The notes under the pieces: generated by a model
Databases searched by the model: none
What the model was told of the DNA's origin: nothing
The model's input: the letters and a program-made list of their open reading frames with translations, nothing else
Origin: Spirochaetota bacterium
Lineage (GTDB): Bacteria > Spirochaetota > Spirochaetia > Treponematales > UBA12059
Length of the DNA stretch: 17,817 nt
Direction: 5' to 3'
NCBI GenBank assembly: GCA_029565815.1
Contig: JAKQNL010000035.1
Span: 1 to 17,817 of the forward strand
Part shown: positions 1 to 7,208 of the stretch, one piece after another
Layout of the letters: the number at the start of each line of letters is the position of its first letter
Position numbering within the stretch: the stretch's first letter is position 1
Made by a program: the position numbers and the translations under genes

Positions 1-1584
1 GTGGTCTATTACCGCGATGCTTACCCTTCCGTGTTCCTGTGCGATATGTACTTCCAGGGGGTGTGCCGCATCCACGGGAGCGTATTTTACGGCGTTGGTA
101 AGGGCTTCGTTGAGGAACAAGCCTACAGGAACAGCATGGTCGATACCCAATTGTACAAACCCGCCTATGACGGCTATCTGGCAGTTGTGCAACGATTGCG
201 CATACACGCCCTTTATTTCGTCGGCCATATCGTTTGCGTATGCAACCAGGTCTATGGAGCTGAACATGCCGTCGCGGTACAGATGGTCGTGGACCGTGGC
301 CATCGCGTGCAAGCGGTTCGATGCCGAGTTGAACGCAGCTTCCAGAATCGGATCTGTTCCCCTGCGCTGTAGGTTGAAGAGGCTTTTCATCACCTGCAGA
401 TTGTTTTTAACACGGTGGTGTACTTCCTTAAGGAGTATCTCCTTTTCGGCAAGGCTGGCTGCCGCTGTGTTTCGGGCGGCCCTTAGCTTTATGCTCAATA
501 AAGCCAGCAGTATGGTTGCGGTCAAAATCACGATAATAGTAAGGAGCAGGGGGATTAGCACCGGACCGTATCGTTTAACGAAGGGTTCTGGTTTGTTTAA
601 GAGTATCGCATTGTGCGGAACAAGCGCTGGCTGGCCGGAAAATTTCTTAAGCTGCAGCCAGTCCACCATGAATCTGTTCGGACTGTCTTGCGCTCCTGGT
701 TTGAATTGGCCGGTGGAAAGGTAGTCAAAAAGCAATTGTGCCATGGCTCTGCCCTGATCCTGGCCTATGACGCACAGTCCGCCTACAAGGCCTAAGCCCA
801 TCATCCACTGCGACCGGCCGAATACCGGTACGGATGCATGTTGGAACACCAGCGATAATTCATTAACGCTGATATTGGCTCCTGAGGAATCGCGCCAGAA
901 CGCGTTGAAGAAGGCTATCGTGTTTTCCTGGGGAGTATACAAAGTGTTTTGAAGCTGTTCGAAGCTCATGGCTTGCGTGCGGACAATCTCCAGCTTAGGA
1001 TAGCTTTTCGCCGCAAGCGCTATGAATTCCGCGCTGTTGGTCTGGCCGGTATCCGTCGAGTCTTCCACAAGGATCACGCGCTTAGTGTCGGGGAACATAG
1101 CCAGAGCCCAGTCTATGCTTGGTCCAAAATCGGCGCTTTCCCGCACGCCGGATGTTCTTCGGCCAAGTGTGTCCGCAAGCGGCGCGTTGACTCCGCAGAA
1201 AAATACCGGAGCGCCACCGAAGCAATCCCGCTGTATGGCAAACCGGTATGCGTGGTCGTCTACCGCCATGACCGCAACGATCTTCCGCCCACCGTACTTG
1301 GCGGAATAGAGCTCTTCAAGGCTATCCAGGTAAGCAGGGGATTCTATCCATTTTGTGTCCATGTACTCGGTGCGGATAAGAAAGGCCGTAGCAAGCCCGT
1401 CCGCCGTCTGGATGAGGGTTTCGTCGCCGGTACCAAATACCGACAAAACGCCCTCATGCACGGCGTCGCTCCAGGCCGCGCGGTGATAGGAATAGAGGAG
1501 CACAACGAGCGGCGTGTCAGCTTGGGACCAGGCGCCTGTGCTTGCGACGGTTAGAAGGATTATGAAAACAACTATTGTACGCAT
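1..1584 (-). CDS. Membrane histidine kinase with ABC-substrate-binding-like sensor (3' part missing)
   Basis: Open for 528 codons from the ATG at 1584 to the window edge, so the C-terminus is cut off. A signal peptide (MRTIVVFIILLTVASTGAW) precedes a periplasmic region of about 300 residues resembling the ABC_sub_bind family (PF04392). A membrane segment follows at about 345-362 (PVLIPLLLTIIVILTATILL). The cytoplasmic part holds a HisKA_2-type dimerisation motif, EVHHRVKNNLQVM, with candidate phospho-acceptor His389, then an HATPase N-box (NEALTNAVKYA) and the beginning of the D-box (VIDH) at the edge. It should autophosphorylate in response to a periplasmic ligand and pass phosphate to a response regulator, which is not in view. 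No Shine-Dalgarno sequence precedes the ATG; a promoter ends 6 nt before it. The sensed ligand cannot be told. Kinase assignment is firm; the sensor family is less so. Confidence 0.9.
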   Translation of the reverse strand, partial: MRTIVVFIILLTVASTGAWSQADTPLVVLLYSYHRAAWSDAVHEGVLSVFGTGDETLIQTADGLATAFLIRTEYMDTKWIESPAYLDSLEELYSAKYGGRKIVAVMAVDDHAYRFAIQRDCFGGAPVFFCGVNAPLADTLGRRTSGVRESADFGPSIDWALAMFPDTKRVILVEDSTDTGQTNSAEFIALAAKSYPKLEIVRTQAMSFEQLQNTLYTPQENTIAFFNAFWRDSSGANISVNELSLVFQHASVPVFGRSQWMMGLGLVGGLCVIGQDQGRAMAQLLFDYLSTGQFKPGAQDSPNRFMVDWLQLKKFSGQPALVPHNAILLNKPEPFVKRYGPVLIPLLLTIIVILTATILLALLSIKLRAARNTAAASLAEKEILLKEVHHRVKNNLQVMKSLFNLQRRGTDPILEAAFNSASNRLHAMATVHDHLYRDGMFSSIDLVAYANDMADEIKGVYAQSLHNCQIAVIGGFVQLGIDHAVPVGLFLNEALTNAVKYAPVDAAHPLEVHIAQEHGRVSIAVIDH

Positions 1585-1590
1585 GGTTTA

Positions 1591-1619
1591 AGTGTATTAC
1601 CCGGAGCTAGCGCATGCAA
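1591..1619 (-). promoter_or_regulatory. Candidate leaderless promoter of the histidine kinase gene
   Basis: Read on the minus strand: -35 TTGCAT (1614-1619), spacer of exactly 17 nt, -10 TACACT (1591-1596), then only TAAACC before the ATG at 1584. Counting from the -10 element, +1 falls on the A of the start codon. There is no Shine-Dalgarno sequence. The hexamers match consensus at 3/6 and 4/6, so the call rests mainly on spacing and position. Confidence 0.4.
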
Positions 1620-1645
1620 GGCTAAGCGAATGCTGGAAGGAAATT

Positions 1646-2755
1646 TTACAGCTCTTCTATGATGCTGTCCGGCCCAAGGCCTAAGCCGCCTTCACGCGCT
1701 TCGGGTTTGTGAATCTGTATGAGATCGTAGCGCTTAAGTCGAGTGAACACCGCGTGTGCGCCTATCGGCTCGGCCAGCTTTGTGGACAGCGGAAAGCGGC
1801 CGCCTTGGCCGCATACCAGGATGCGCGTGCGGCCGGCTTTATTCAGCATGGGGTCGGACACAACCCGTAGCGCGGCGCTTGCTTGCGCTTGGTGCGCATT
1901 GCCGTAAGGGGAAGCGAGCAGCCAGCTCATTTTTATCATCGACCGGTCCAGCCCGGTTCGCTGGGCCAGGGCTTCGACAAGGGGCGGCATGGTCCAGCTA
2001 GCCTGGTCGTGGCAGCTGTGCTGCGGCCCGGCACTCAGGGCCGGACAGGGGAAGTTTTGGGTACACGGCGACAGTATGGTCCAGCCAGCGCTTACAAGCC
2101 TGTCGCGTACGGCAAGAAGATTGCGGCTACTGTCCAGCGTTGCCGGTTCCACAATAAGCAGGGCCGAGGTTTTGCTCATGCAGGTACGCAAAGATTCGAT
2201 AACTTCCAGTTTTTTATCCAGGGCTGTAGTGCCGCCCAGTTCGTTGAGTACATGGCACATGCTCACTATGTCGAATGGGCCTGCTGGTGAGGAAAAACCA
2301 TGTTCCAGATCTGCGCGAACCGCAGCTGCTACCGACGTGCCTAAAAGCCGCTTGGCAAGCTGTAGGGCGCTTTCGGATTTGTCCATAAGGAAAACCGATT
2401 CTGCTCCCATATCCAGCATGGCTGCCGCAGCTGGTCCAGGACCAGAGCCTATATCCAGTACGCGAGAAGCGCGAAACGTTTTCCCCATGCCGGACAAGCG
2501 CAATGCTCGCGTTGTTTGCGCCCAAGAAACCGGCCAGTAGTACAAAAGGTATGCGCCAAGCAATTCCGGATCATCCATATAGTGAGCGCCTGCAAGTTCC
2601 CGCGATCCTGTAAGCCCGCGTTGCAGCCTAAGCACATGCCGGGCAAGGGCGTTCAGTTCCGCAGGCGACGGAGCTGACGTTTCTGGTGCGCCCATAGAAG
2701 CCCGCCACGCTTGGATGAGTGCGTTTTCTCGCTGTATAGGCAGGCGTATATCCAT
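1646..2755 (-). CDS. Rsm22/METTL17-like methyltransferase with four-cysteine Fe-S site
   Basis: 369 residues. A Rossmann methyltransferase core shows the SAM-binding loop VLDIGSGPGP at 99-108, the acidic strand end VFLMD at 121-125 and an NEL motif at 171-173. The C-terminal half carries the spaced cysteines typical of the Rsm22 family: C231 and C237 in PCTQNFPCP, C248 in SCHD, and C315 in ILVCGQGG. In the mitochondrial homologue METTL17 four such cysteines hold a 4Fe-4S cluster, and the family is tied to small-ribosomal-subunit assembly; ribosome-linked function here is inferred. The frame stays open upstream to 3226, but that would overlap the divergent thioesterase gene and its leader, so the ATG at 2755 is chosen. 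No Shine-Dalgarno sequence precedes it; a possible promoter ends 6 nt upstream. The next gene downstream, the kinase, starts 61 nt later with its own promoter. Confidence 0.8.
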   Translation of the reverse strand: MDIRLPIQRENALIQAWRASMGAPETSAPSPAELNALARHVLRLQRGLTGSRELAGAHYMDDPELLGAYLLYYWPVSWAQTTRALRLSGMGKTFRASRVLDIGSGPGPAAAAMLDMGAESVFLMDKSESALQLAKRLLGTSVAAAVRADLEHGFSSPAGPFDIVSMCHVLNELGGTTALDKKLEVIESLRTCMSKTSALLIVEPATLDSSRNLLAVRDRLVSAGWTILSPCTQNFPCPALSAGPQHSCHDQASWTMPPLVEALAQRTGLDRSMIKMSWLLASPYGNAHQAQASAALRVVSDPMLNKAGRTRILVCGQGGRFPLSTKLAEPIGAHAVFTRLKRYDLIQIHKPEAREGGLGLGPDSIIEEL

Positions 2756-2761
2756 GGCAAG

Positions 2762-2790
2762 ACAGTAGCAGGCAGGGGCGGTGGAATCAA
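2762..2790 (-). promoter_or_regulatory. Candidate leaderless promoter of the Rsm22-like gene
   Basis: Minus strand: TTGATT (2785-2790), 17-nt spacer, TACTGT (2762-2767), then CTTGCC and the ATG at 2755. The geometry is identical to that of the kinase gene (6 nt from -10 to ATG). The -10 matches consensus at only 3/6, so taken alone it would be weak. Confidence 0.35.
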
Positions 2791-2815
2791 GGGCGCGCTT
2801 GGGATTTGACAGTCC

Positions 2816-2845
2816 TTGACACGGATGCCTTGGAGTCCGGAAAAT
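2816..2845 (+). promoter_or_regulatory. Candidate promoter of the thioesterase gene
   Basis: A perfect -35 TTGACA (2816-2821), an 18-nt spacer and -10 GAAAAT (2840-2845, 4/6) would give a leader of about 37 nt containing the Shine-Dalgarno sequence. A second TTGACA lies exactly 10 bp upstream (2806-2811) without a good partner -10. The divergent promoter of the Rsm22-like gene starts about 15 bp to the left. Confidence 0.45.
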
Positions 2846-2888
2846 GCATGGGCAGCTTTTCGCAAGCAAGCCATGAAAGGACACTCCA

Positions 2889-3314
2889 ATGCTTAGGGAA
2901 ATTCGATCGGCGCGTCTGGTAAAGGGCCAGGATCTCAACCACCACGGCACGCTGTTTGCCGGGCGCATAGCCGAATGGTTTACGGAATCATGCTTTTTGG
3001 CCGCGGCTCGGTTTACCGGGTCACCGGAAAACATCGTGTGCGTTAAGATACACGGCCTTGCGTTTACCAAGCCGGCAAACCCTGGCGACACGATAGAGAT
3101 AGTAACCCGCGTGGTAAAAACTGGAACCAAGAGCATAACCGTATGCGGCCAGGTTTTTATAAATGAGGATACCGAATCGGTGGTGAAAGGTTTTGCAACT
3201 TTCGTGACCGTGGATGCCGAGGGCAAATCCTATGCCCATGGGCTCAGTTTGCCTGCGGAGTACATAGCCGAGCACCGGGCGCTCTATGATGAGGCATCGG
3301 CTTTGCAGAAGTAG
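2889..3314 (+). CDS. Hotdog-fold acyl-CoA thioesterase (YciA/YkhA-like)
   Basis: 141 residues, the usual length of a single hotdog domain. The signature loop NHHGTLFAGRIAEWFTES (17-34) matches the NxxGTLFGG motif of acyl-CoA thioesterases, where the G-rich turn starts the central helix. At the usual catalytic Asp position this protein has Thr32, with Glu33 next to it; Glu33 probably serves as the carboxylate. The predicted reaction is hydrolysis of acyl-CoA to free acid and CoA in the cytosol; chain-length preference cannot be read. The start has a good Shine-Dalgarno sequence (GAAAGGA, about 8 nt upstream). It is transcribed divergently from the Rsm22-like gene and converges on the YkgJ-like gene, whose stop codon lies 15 nt away. 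Confidence 0.85.
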   Translation: MLREIRSARLVKGQDLNHHGTLFAGRIAEWFTESCFLAAARFTGSPENIVCVKIHGLAFTKPANPGDTIEIVTRVVKTGTKSITVCGQVFINEDTESVVKGFATFVTVDAEGKSYAHGLSLPAEYIAEHRALYDEASALQK

Positions 3315-3329
3315 TTGCAACCTAACCTG

Positions 3330-4001
3330 CTAGCTGGCTCTGGGCACCGGCGGCGAAACGGGCGGGCCGTTGCCTTCCGGATTGCTGCCCATGCCCACCA
3401 GGAATAAAAGCTTCATGATGGCCGGTCCGATTAGTTCATGGATCGGGCGGCGGATGCCGGCTACTGCAGGGTCTATGCCGACAAGTTCCGATCCAAAATC
3501 CGCCATAACCGGCGGCTCTGCTCGGAATATCGATACAAGCTCGGAACCAACGCCGATCCGGATTTGCTGTGGTTGTACGTGCATGAGCTTACACAGGGAA
3601 AATGCGCTGTGTCCGTGCTTGTCCCGTACAGCGGAGAAAGCGAACATCCGGCAGATGAGCGGACGGTTTTCGTAGACGCCGCAATGGTAGGGCGTGTCGG
3701 CCCGGTACAGCGGGCAACCAAGCCGACCGCCGTCATGGCTCTGTGCAGACAAGCCGCGGGCAGCAAGCCTGTACGCATCATCGCGGTCGTGGCGAACCAG
3801 ATGGAGGGCGACAAAGTCCGCCTCTACGGGCAAAATGTCCGGGATAAAAGCTTCACAGCACGTTCCGCAGCCAAAAGGGCATGCAAGGCCGGAAGCGGCG
3901 ACAAAGGCATCGACGGCAGCGTCCGCACGCGCATACACATCGGCTAGGGCTATAAGGCGGTCCCGTAGAACCGATGGAGGCAGCGGGTCGAGCATGTCCA
4001 T
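3330..4001 (-). CDS. YkgJ-family cysteine-cluster (metal-binding) protein
   Basis: 223 residues. The family signature is ACPFGCGTCCEAF, with C41, C45, C48 and C49, followed by further cysteines in LGCPLY, YHCGVYENRPLICRMF and SLCKL. This pattern is that of the YkgJ/UPF0153 group (PF03692), annotated as zinc- or iron-chelating, with roughly eight Cys able to bind metal or Fe-S clusters; the biological role of the family is not established. The C-terminal end is Pro/Gly-rich and probably disordered. The ATG at 4001 is preceded by GGAG at 9 nt; a second ATG two codons on (3995) has worse spacing. It has its own promoter about 85 nt upstream and lies downstream of uvrC on the same strand. Confidence 0.75.
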   Translation of the reverse strand: MDMLDPLPPSVLRDRLIALADVYARADAAVDAFVAASGLACPFGCGTCCEAFIPDILPVEADFVALHLVRHDRDDAYRLAARGLSAQSHDGGRLGCPLYRADTPYHCGVYENRPLICRMFAFSAVRDKHGHSAFSLCKLMHVQPQQIRIGVGSELVSIFRAEPPVMADFGSELVGIDPAVAGIRRPIHELIGPAIMKLLFLVGMGSNPEGNGPPVSPPVPRAS

Positions 4002-4085
4002 GGGAGAAATCTCCGAATCAGAAAAAGGCTATAGGGAAGCGCTAACAACCCAAGTTTGATAGGTCCGCTATTTTTCGCTTGGTAC

Positions 4086-4113
4086 GATATACGCTTTGGC
4101 CGGTTTTGGTCAA
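4086..4113 (-). promoter_or_regulatory. Candidate promoter of the YkgJ-like gene
   Basis: Minus strand: TTGACC (4108-4113, 5/6), 16-nt spacer, TATATC (4086-4091, 4/6). It lies in the 139-nt gap after uvrC and would give a leader of about 78 nt. Just upstream of the -35 is the 11-mer GAGCTAGCGCA (4116-4126), also found in the kinase promoter spacer at 1604-1614. Confidence 0.45.
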
Positions 4114-4140
4114 CTGAGCTAGCGCAGACTCACCGGCGGG

Positions 4141-5958
4141 TTAAGATTCTATTTCGGTCTGTACCGCGCTAAGCGCTGCATCCCTGACGGCGACGGCAGC
4201 CGACTGGGCTAGGCCAGCAGATCGGGCTATGTACTCCGGAGCAGCTTCTGCAACCGCCTTGAGCGAACCGAAAGCATCCATGATGCTCTTTGCTTTTTTT
4301 GGCCCGACGCCTTTGACCGCTTCCAGCACCGGAAAGCCTACGGCCTTGCCCCGTAGGCGCTGGTTCATGCCGGTAGCGAATCGGTGGGCCTCGTCGCGTA
4401 TGGCGACCACCAGGCGCAAAGCCGCGCTGTCGCGCGCAAGGACTATTGGCTCGCGCGCTCCGTGGGTCCACAGCTCCTCGTTTTCCTTGGCTAGGCCTAC
4501 CACGGGCAGTTCAAGGCCCAGGGCGTCCAGCATGGCTTTCGCAGCGCTCACCTGGCCTTTGCCGCCGTCGATGAGCACCAAGTCGGGGGCGTCCAGCTCG
4601 CCGTTGGCAACCCGGGTAAAGTGCCGGGCCGTGGCCTCGCGCATAGCGCCGAAGTCGTCGATGGCACCGTCCAGACTGCGTATCTTGTACACCCGGTAGG
4701 ATTTTTTATCCGGCGCTCCGTTACGGAATGTTACCATACTCGCAACCGTGTGCTTGCCGGACAGCTGGGCTATATCGAAACCCACTATCAGTTCCGGTAG
4801 CCGTTCCAGGGTCAAGGCAGAGCGCAGGCTTTCCAGCGCTTCCAGGTCACCAAGCTCCCGGCGGCGCTTGGCCAGATCCTCGTGCGCGTTGTAGCGGGCC
4901 ATGGCCATGGCTGTTTCGTGGCGACGCTCGTCGGGCACGCACAGCTCCGTGCTCGCGCCCAGTTCGCGCTTCAGGTATTCCAGGGAAAGCTCCATGGACT
5001 CTTTGTCGCGTACATACACGAGCGGCGGAGGCAGGCGCTCTGGGCCGTAGTAGGCTGTTACGAAGCTTTGGGATGCATCCGATTCGCTGGCGAAGAATCG
5101 CTCCCGGTACAGGTCGCGGCCAACCAGCTTGCCCGATCGCACCTGGAACACCACGAAGGAGATAAGACTGCCATCGGCTTCCCAGGCCAGGTAGTCGCGG
5201 TCGCCCTCGGAAAAATCCTCCATGCCGCTTTCGCCCCGGAAGGCTTCTATCGCTGACACCGAGTCGCGCAGGCTAGCCGCTTTCTCGAACTGTAGCGCTG
5301 CGCTCGCCTCGGCCATCTCGGTCTTAAGCCGCGAAAGCAGTTCGTCGCTATGGCCGGATAAAAGGGAAGCAACCCGCTCCACTTGGAGCATGTAGTCGTC
5401 CCGGCTTATTTTGCCGGCGCAGGGTGCGGAACATCGGCCTATGTGGTAGTAGGTGCACGGACCGCCCCGGGCCCGCATAGTCACGCAGCGGCGGAGCGGA
5501 AACAGCCTGCGGACCAGTTCCAGGTATCGGTCGATGAGCTCCGCGCTCGGGTATGGGCCAAAGTAGCGACTACCGTCGTTGATGATACGCCTGGTGCGGA
5601 ACACGCGGGGGTATTCCTCGTTGGTGATACGGATGGACGGATAGGTTTTGCCGTCTTTCAGGCTGATGTTGTAACGCGGGCTATGACGCTTTATCAGGTT
5701 GTTTTCTAGGAGCAATGCCTCGTATTCGGTCTCCGTCAGTATCCATTCCAGGCTTGTGGCTTTCGATACCAGATGGCGGGTTTTTATGTCGCGCTTGGAC
5801 AGGAAGTACGAGCCCAGGCGGTCACGGAGCGATCGGGCTTTGCCAACATACAGTATGGTGCCTTGTGGGTCCTTCCACAGGTATACACCCGGATGCTCGG
5901 GTGCACTGCGGGCAGTGGCGCGGAGTTGCTGAAGGATGTCGGCATGCCTGTCGCTCAT
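4141..5958 (-). CDS. uvrC: UvrABC excinuclease subunit C
   Basis: 605 residues, normal length for UvrC, which makes both incisions around a DNA lesion after UvrA/UvrB loading. All domains are present. The N-terminal GIY-YIG nuclease (about 20-100) shows GVYLWKD and ILYVGKARSLRDR with a downstream Glu in TETEYEALLLENN. A cysteine-bearing linker follows (RCSAPC). The UVR segment (about 203-238, AALQFEKAASLRD) binds UvrB. The RNase H-like 5' nuclease (about 385-535) shows GFDIAQLSGK, LVLIDGGKGQ and RDEAHRFA with its Asp/Asp/His set. The tandem helix-hairpin-helix end (about 550-600) shows VKGVGPKKAKSIMDAFGS. An AAGGA lies close to the ATG (about 3 nt gap). The gene begins 42 nt after the ATPase stop codon on the same strand, with the palindrome at 5997-6009 between them. 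Confidence 0.97.
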   Translation of the reverse strand: MSDRHADILQQLRATARSAPEHPGVYLWKDPQGTILYVGKARSLRDRLGSYFLSKRDIKTRHLVSKATSLEWILTETEYEALLLENNLIKRHSPRYNISLKDGKTYPSIRITNEEYPRVFRTRRIINDGSRYFGPYPSAELIDRYLELVRRLFPLRRCVTMRARGGPCTYYHIGRCSAPCAGKISRDDYMLQVERVASLLSGHSDELLSRLKTEMAEASAALQFEKAASLRDSVSAIEAFRGESGMEDFSEGDRDYLAWEADGSLISFVVFQVRSGKLVGRDLYRERFFASESDASQSFVTAYYGPERLPPPLVYVRDKESMELSLEYLKRELGASTELCVPDERRHETAMAMARYNAHEDLAKRRRELGDLEALESLRSALTLERLPELIVGFDIAQLSGKHTVASMVTFRNGAPDKKSYRVYKIRSLDGAIDDFGAMREATARHFTRVANGELDAPDLVLIDGGKGQVSAAKAMLDALGLELPVVGLAKENEELWTHGAREPIVLARDSAALRLVVAIRDEAHRFATGMNQRLRGKAVGFPVLEAVKGVGPKKAKSIMDAFGSLKAVAEAAPEYIARSAGLAQSAAVAVRDAALSAVQTEIES

Positions 5959-5967
5959 CGTTCCTTA

Positions 5968-5996
5968 AAGATACGCTGAAAATCTGTGAATGTGCA
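5968..5996 (-). promoter_or_regulatory. Possible uvrC promoter beside the palindrome
   Basis: Minus strand: TGCACA (5991-5996, 4/6), 17-nt spacer, TATCTT (5968-5973, 4/6), ending 9 nt before the ATG. The palindrome at 5997-6009 abuts the -35. If used, transcription would start about 3 nt before the ATG and leave out the AAGGA sequence, so this is ambiguous. Confidence 0.25.
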
Positions 5997-6009
5997 GGGG
6001 TCAGACCCC
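5997..6009. repeat. Odd palindrome GGGGTCAGACCCC, copy 1 (contains the ATPase stop codon)
   Basis: GGGGTC and GACCCC pair around a central A. The TGA stop of the ATPase gene (6001-6003, minus strand) is part of the palindrome. With one more base the same 13-mer GGGTCAGACCCCA (5998-6010) recurs in direct orientation at 7209-7221, so the two copies bracket the ATPase gene. Function is unknown; possibly a REP-like element or a cassette boundary. Confidence 0.75.
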
Positions 6010-7158
6010 AAACAGGCGGTCTAGGTGCTCAAGGTACTGTGACCAGGGCAATACTTGTGCAAAGTCTAGTTGGTAGGGCTCAGGAGCAGTACAGACCACC
6101 AGGCATGGCACGCCGGGATTATCTTTACGGAAAGAGCGCAGGCCGGATAGGTCGGCACTGCTGATCTGGCTATGGCTTTTGAACTCGATGGCTAGTACCA
6201 AGATGCTGTTCAATTCTATCAGCAGGTCTACCTCGGCGCCGTTGTTGGTACGCCAATAATAGAGGGATGCGTTGGCCTGTGCGTAGTCTATGCGTCGTCT
6301 GGTTTCCTGCACGAAGAATTGCTCAAAGAGCCGTCCGCGAAATACCACATCCAGCTGGCCGCTTAGACGATGGCTCAGGCTGCAGGTTACGCCGTTATCG
6401 AATAGGTAGAATTTTGGATGACTTACCAGACGCTTGAGCGGGCTTTTAGTCCAAGCTGGTAGCCGCAGTGCGATGAGGGTATCTTCAAGAACTTCAAAAT
6501 AGGATTGTACGGTACGCGCAGGTAAGGCAGCTTCGCGGGATAAGGCGGAGATATTGATGATTTCTCCGCAATACGCGCCTACCAGGTCCATAAAACGTGT
6601 GAAGCCGCCTACATTGCGCACCAGGCCTTCTAGCTGGATTTCTTCACGCAAATAGATTTCCACATAAGCCTTAAGCGTATCGCGGCGATCTGCTGGTTCT
6701 AGTCCGAGTAATGGAGGCAGCGTGCCCCACTGCAGGGCAGTCTCTAGGTCGAATGCTGTGCCTAATTCGCGGACTGTGAACGGATGCAGGTACCGTAATA
6801 ATGCCCGGCCGCCCAGCAGGTTTGCGCCACCTCGCTTCAGTTTGCGCGCGCTAGAGCCGGATAGAATGAAACGTACCGAACTGCTTTCCAGTAGGGCATG
6901 CACCTCATTGAGCAGGGCAGGGATGCGCTGTACTTCATCGAGGATTATCCATTGTGTGCCTTCTTTGATCTTGTGCTCGGCTTCACGACGGAATTGGCCA
7001 GGATCGCGCAGGTAACGATAATAGGTATCGTTATGCAGCAGATTGATGAGCCAGGCATTTGGCAGGTTCAGGGACAGTAGCCAGGTGCTCTTGCCGGTTT
7101 GGCGTGGCCCGAATACGAAAAATGATCGGGCTGGGCACTGTAGTTCTCTCTGTATCAT
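6001..7158 (-). CDS. AAA_14/DUF4143 ATPase with PD-(D/E)XK-like C-terminus
   Basis: 385 residues from the ATG at 7158. Walker A is GPRQTGKS (17-24), Walker B WIILDEVQ (about 70-77), and FILSGSSARKLKRGG resembles a sensor region of the AAA_14 domain (PF13173). The C-terminal DUF4143 half (PF13635) ends in YYWRTNNGAEVDLLIE and AIEFKS, which look like the D...ExK core of a PD-(D/E)XK nuclease fold. Members are common in variable gene sets and their substrates are mostly unknown; some are discussed alongside toxin-antitoxin or mobile modules. The frame extends to an ATG at 7293, but that would run through a palindrome, an inverted repeat and a promoter, and the family normally starts close before Walker A, so 7158 is preferred. 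By eye the gene uses more A/T-ending codons than its neighbours. Flanking palindromes suggest it was acquired. Confidence 0.85.
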   Translation of the reverse strand: MIQRELQCPARSFFVFGPRQTGKSTWLLSLNLPNAWLINLLHNDTYYRYLRDPGQFRREAEHKIKEGTQWIILDEVQRIPALLNEVHALLESSSVRFILSGSSARKLKRGGANLLGGRALLRYLHPFTVRELGTAFDLETALQWGTLPPLLGLEPADRRDTLKAYVEIYLREEIQLEGLVRNVGGFTRFMDLVGAYCGEIINISALSREAALPARTVQSYFEVLEDTLIALRLPAWTKSPLKRLVSHPKFYLFDNGVTCSLSHRLSGQLDVVFRGRLFEQFFVQETRRRIDYAQANASLYYWRTNNGAEVDLLIELNSILVLAIEFKSHSQISSADLSGLRSFRKDNPGVPCLVVCTAPEPYQLDFAQVLPWSQYLEHLDRLFGV

Positions 7159-7187
7159 GCTGCCAAAGTGTATGGTATTTTGGCAGC
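7159..7187. promoter_or_regulatory. Perfect 9-bp inverted repeat at the ATPase start (candidate operator)
   Basis: GCTGCCAAA (7159-7167) and TTTGGCAGC (7179-7187) are perfect complements separated by 11 nt. The left arm directly abuts the ATG at 7158, and the element covers the -10 and most of the spacer of the promoter at 7167-7195. A dimeric repressor bound here would block RNA polymerase. In RNA it could form a hairpin only if transcription began upstream. Confidence 0.6.
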
Positions 7188-7195
7188 GATGTAAA
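7167..7195 (-). promoter_or_regulatory. Leaderless-type promoter of the ATPase gene
   Basis: Minus strand: -35 TTTACA (7190-7195, 5/6), exactly 17-nt spacer, -10 TACACT (7167-7172, 4/6), then 8 nt to the ATG. The predicted start point is 7160-7158, at the start codon. The -10 hexamer is the same as in the kinase promoter. No Shine-Dalgarno sequence is present. Confidence 0.5.
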
Positions 7196-7208
7196 GAGCT
7201 TATGCATA

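Noticed and set aside
1-1554. Long plus-strand open frames across the kinase region
   Set aside because: They are antisense to an uninterrupted kinase frame with recognisable motifs; no Shine-Dalgarno sequences or domains are seen in them.
2756-3226. Upstream extension of the Rsm22-like reading frame by 157 codons
   Set aside because: It would run antisense through the thioesterase gene and both divergent promoters; the extra residues have no family resemblance and the SAM domain spacing is right from the ATG at 2755.
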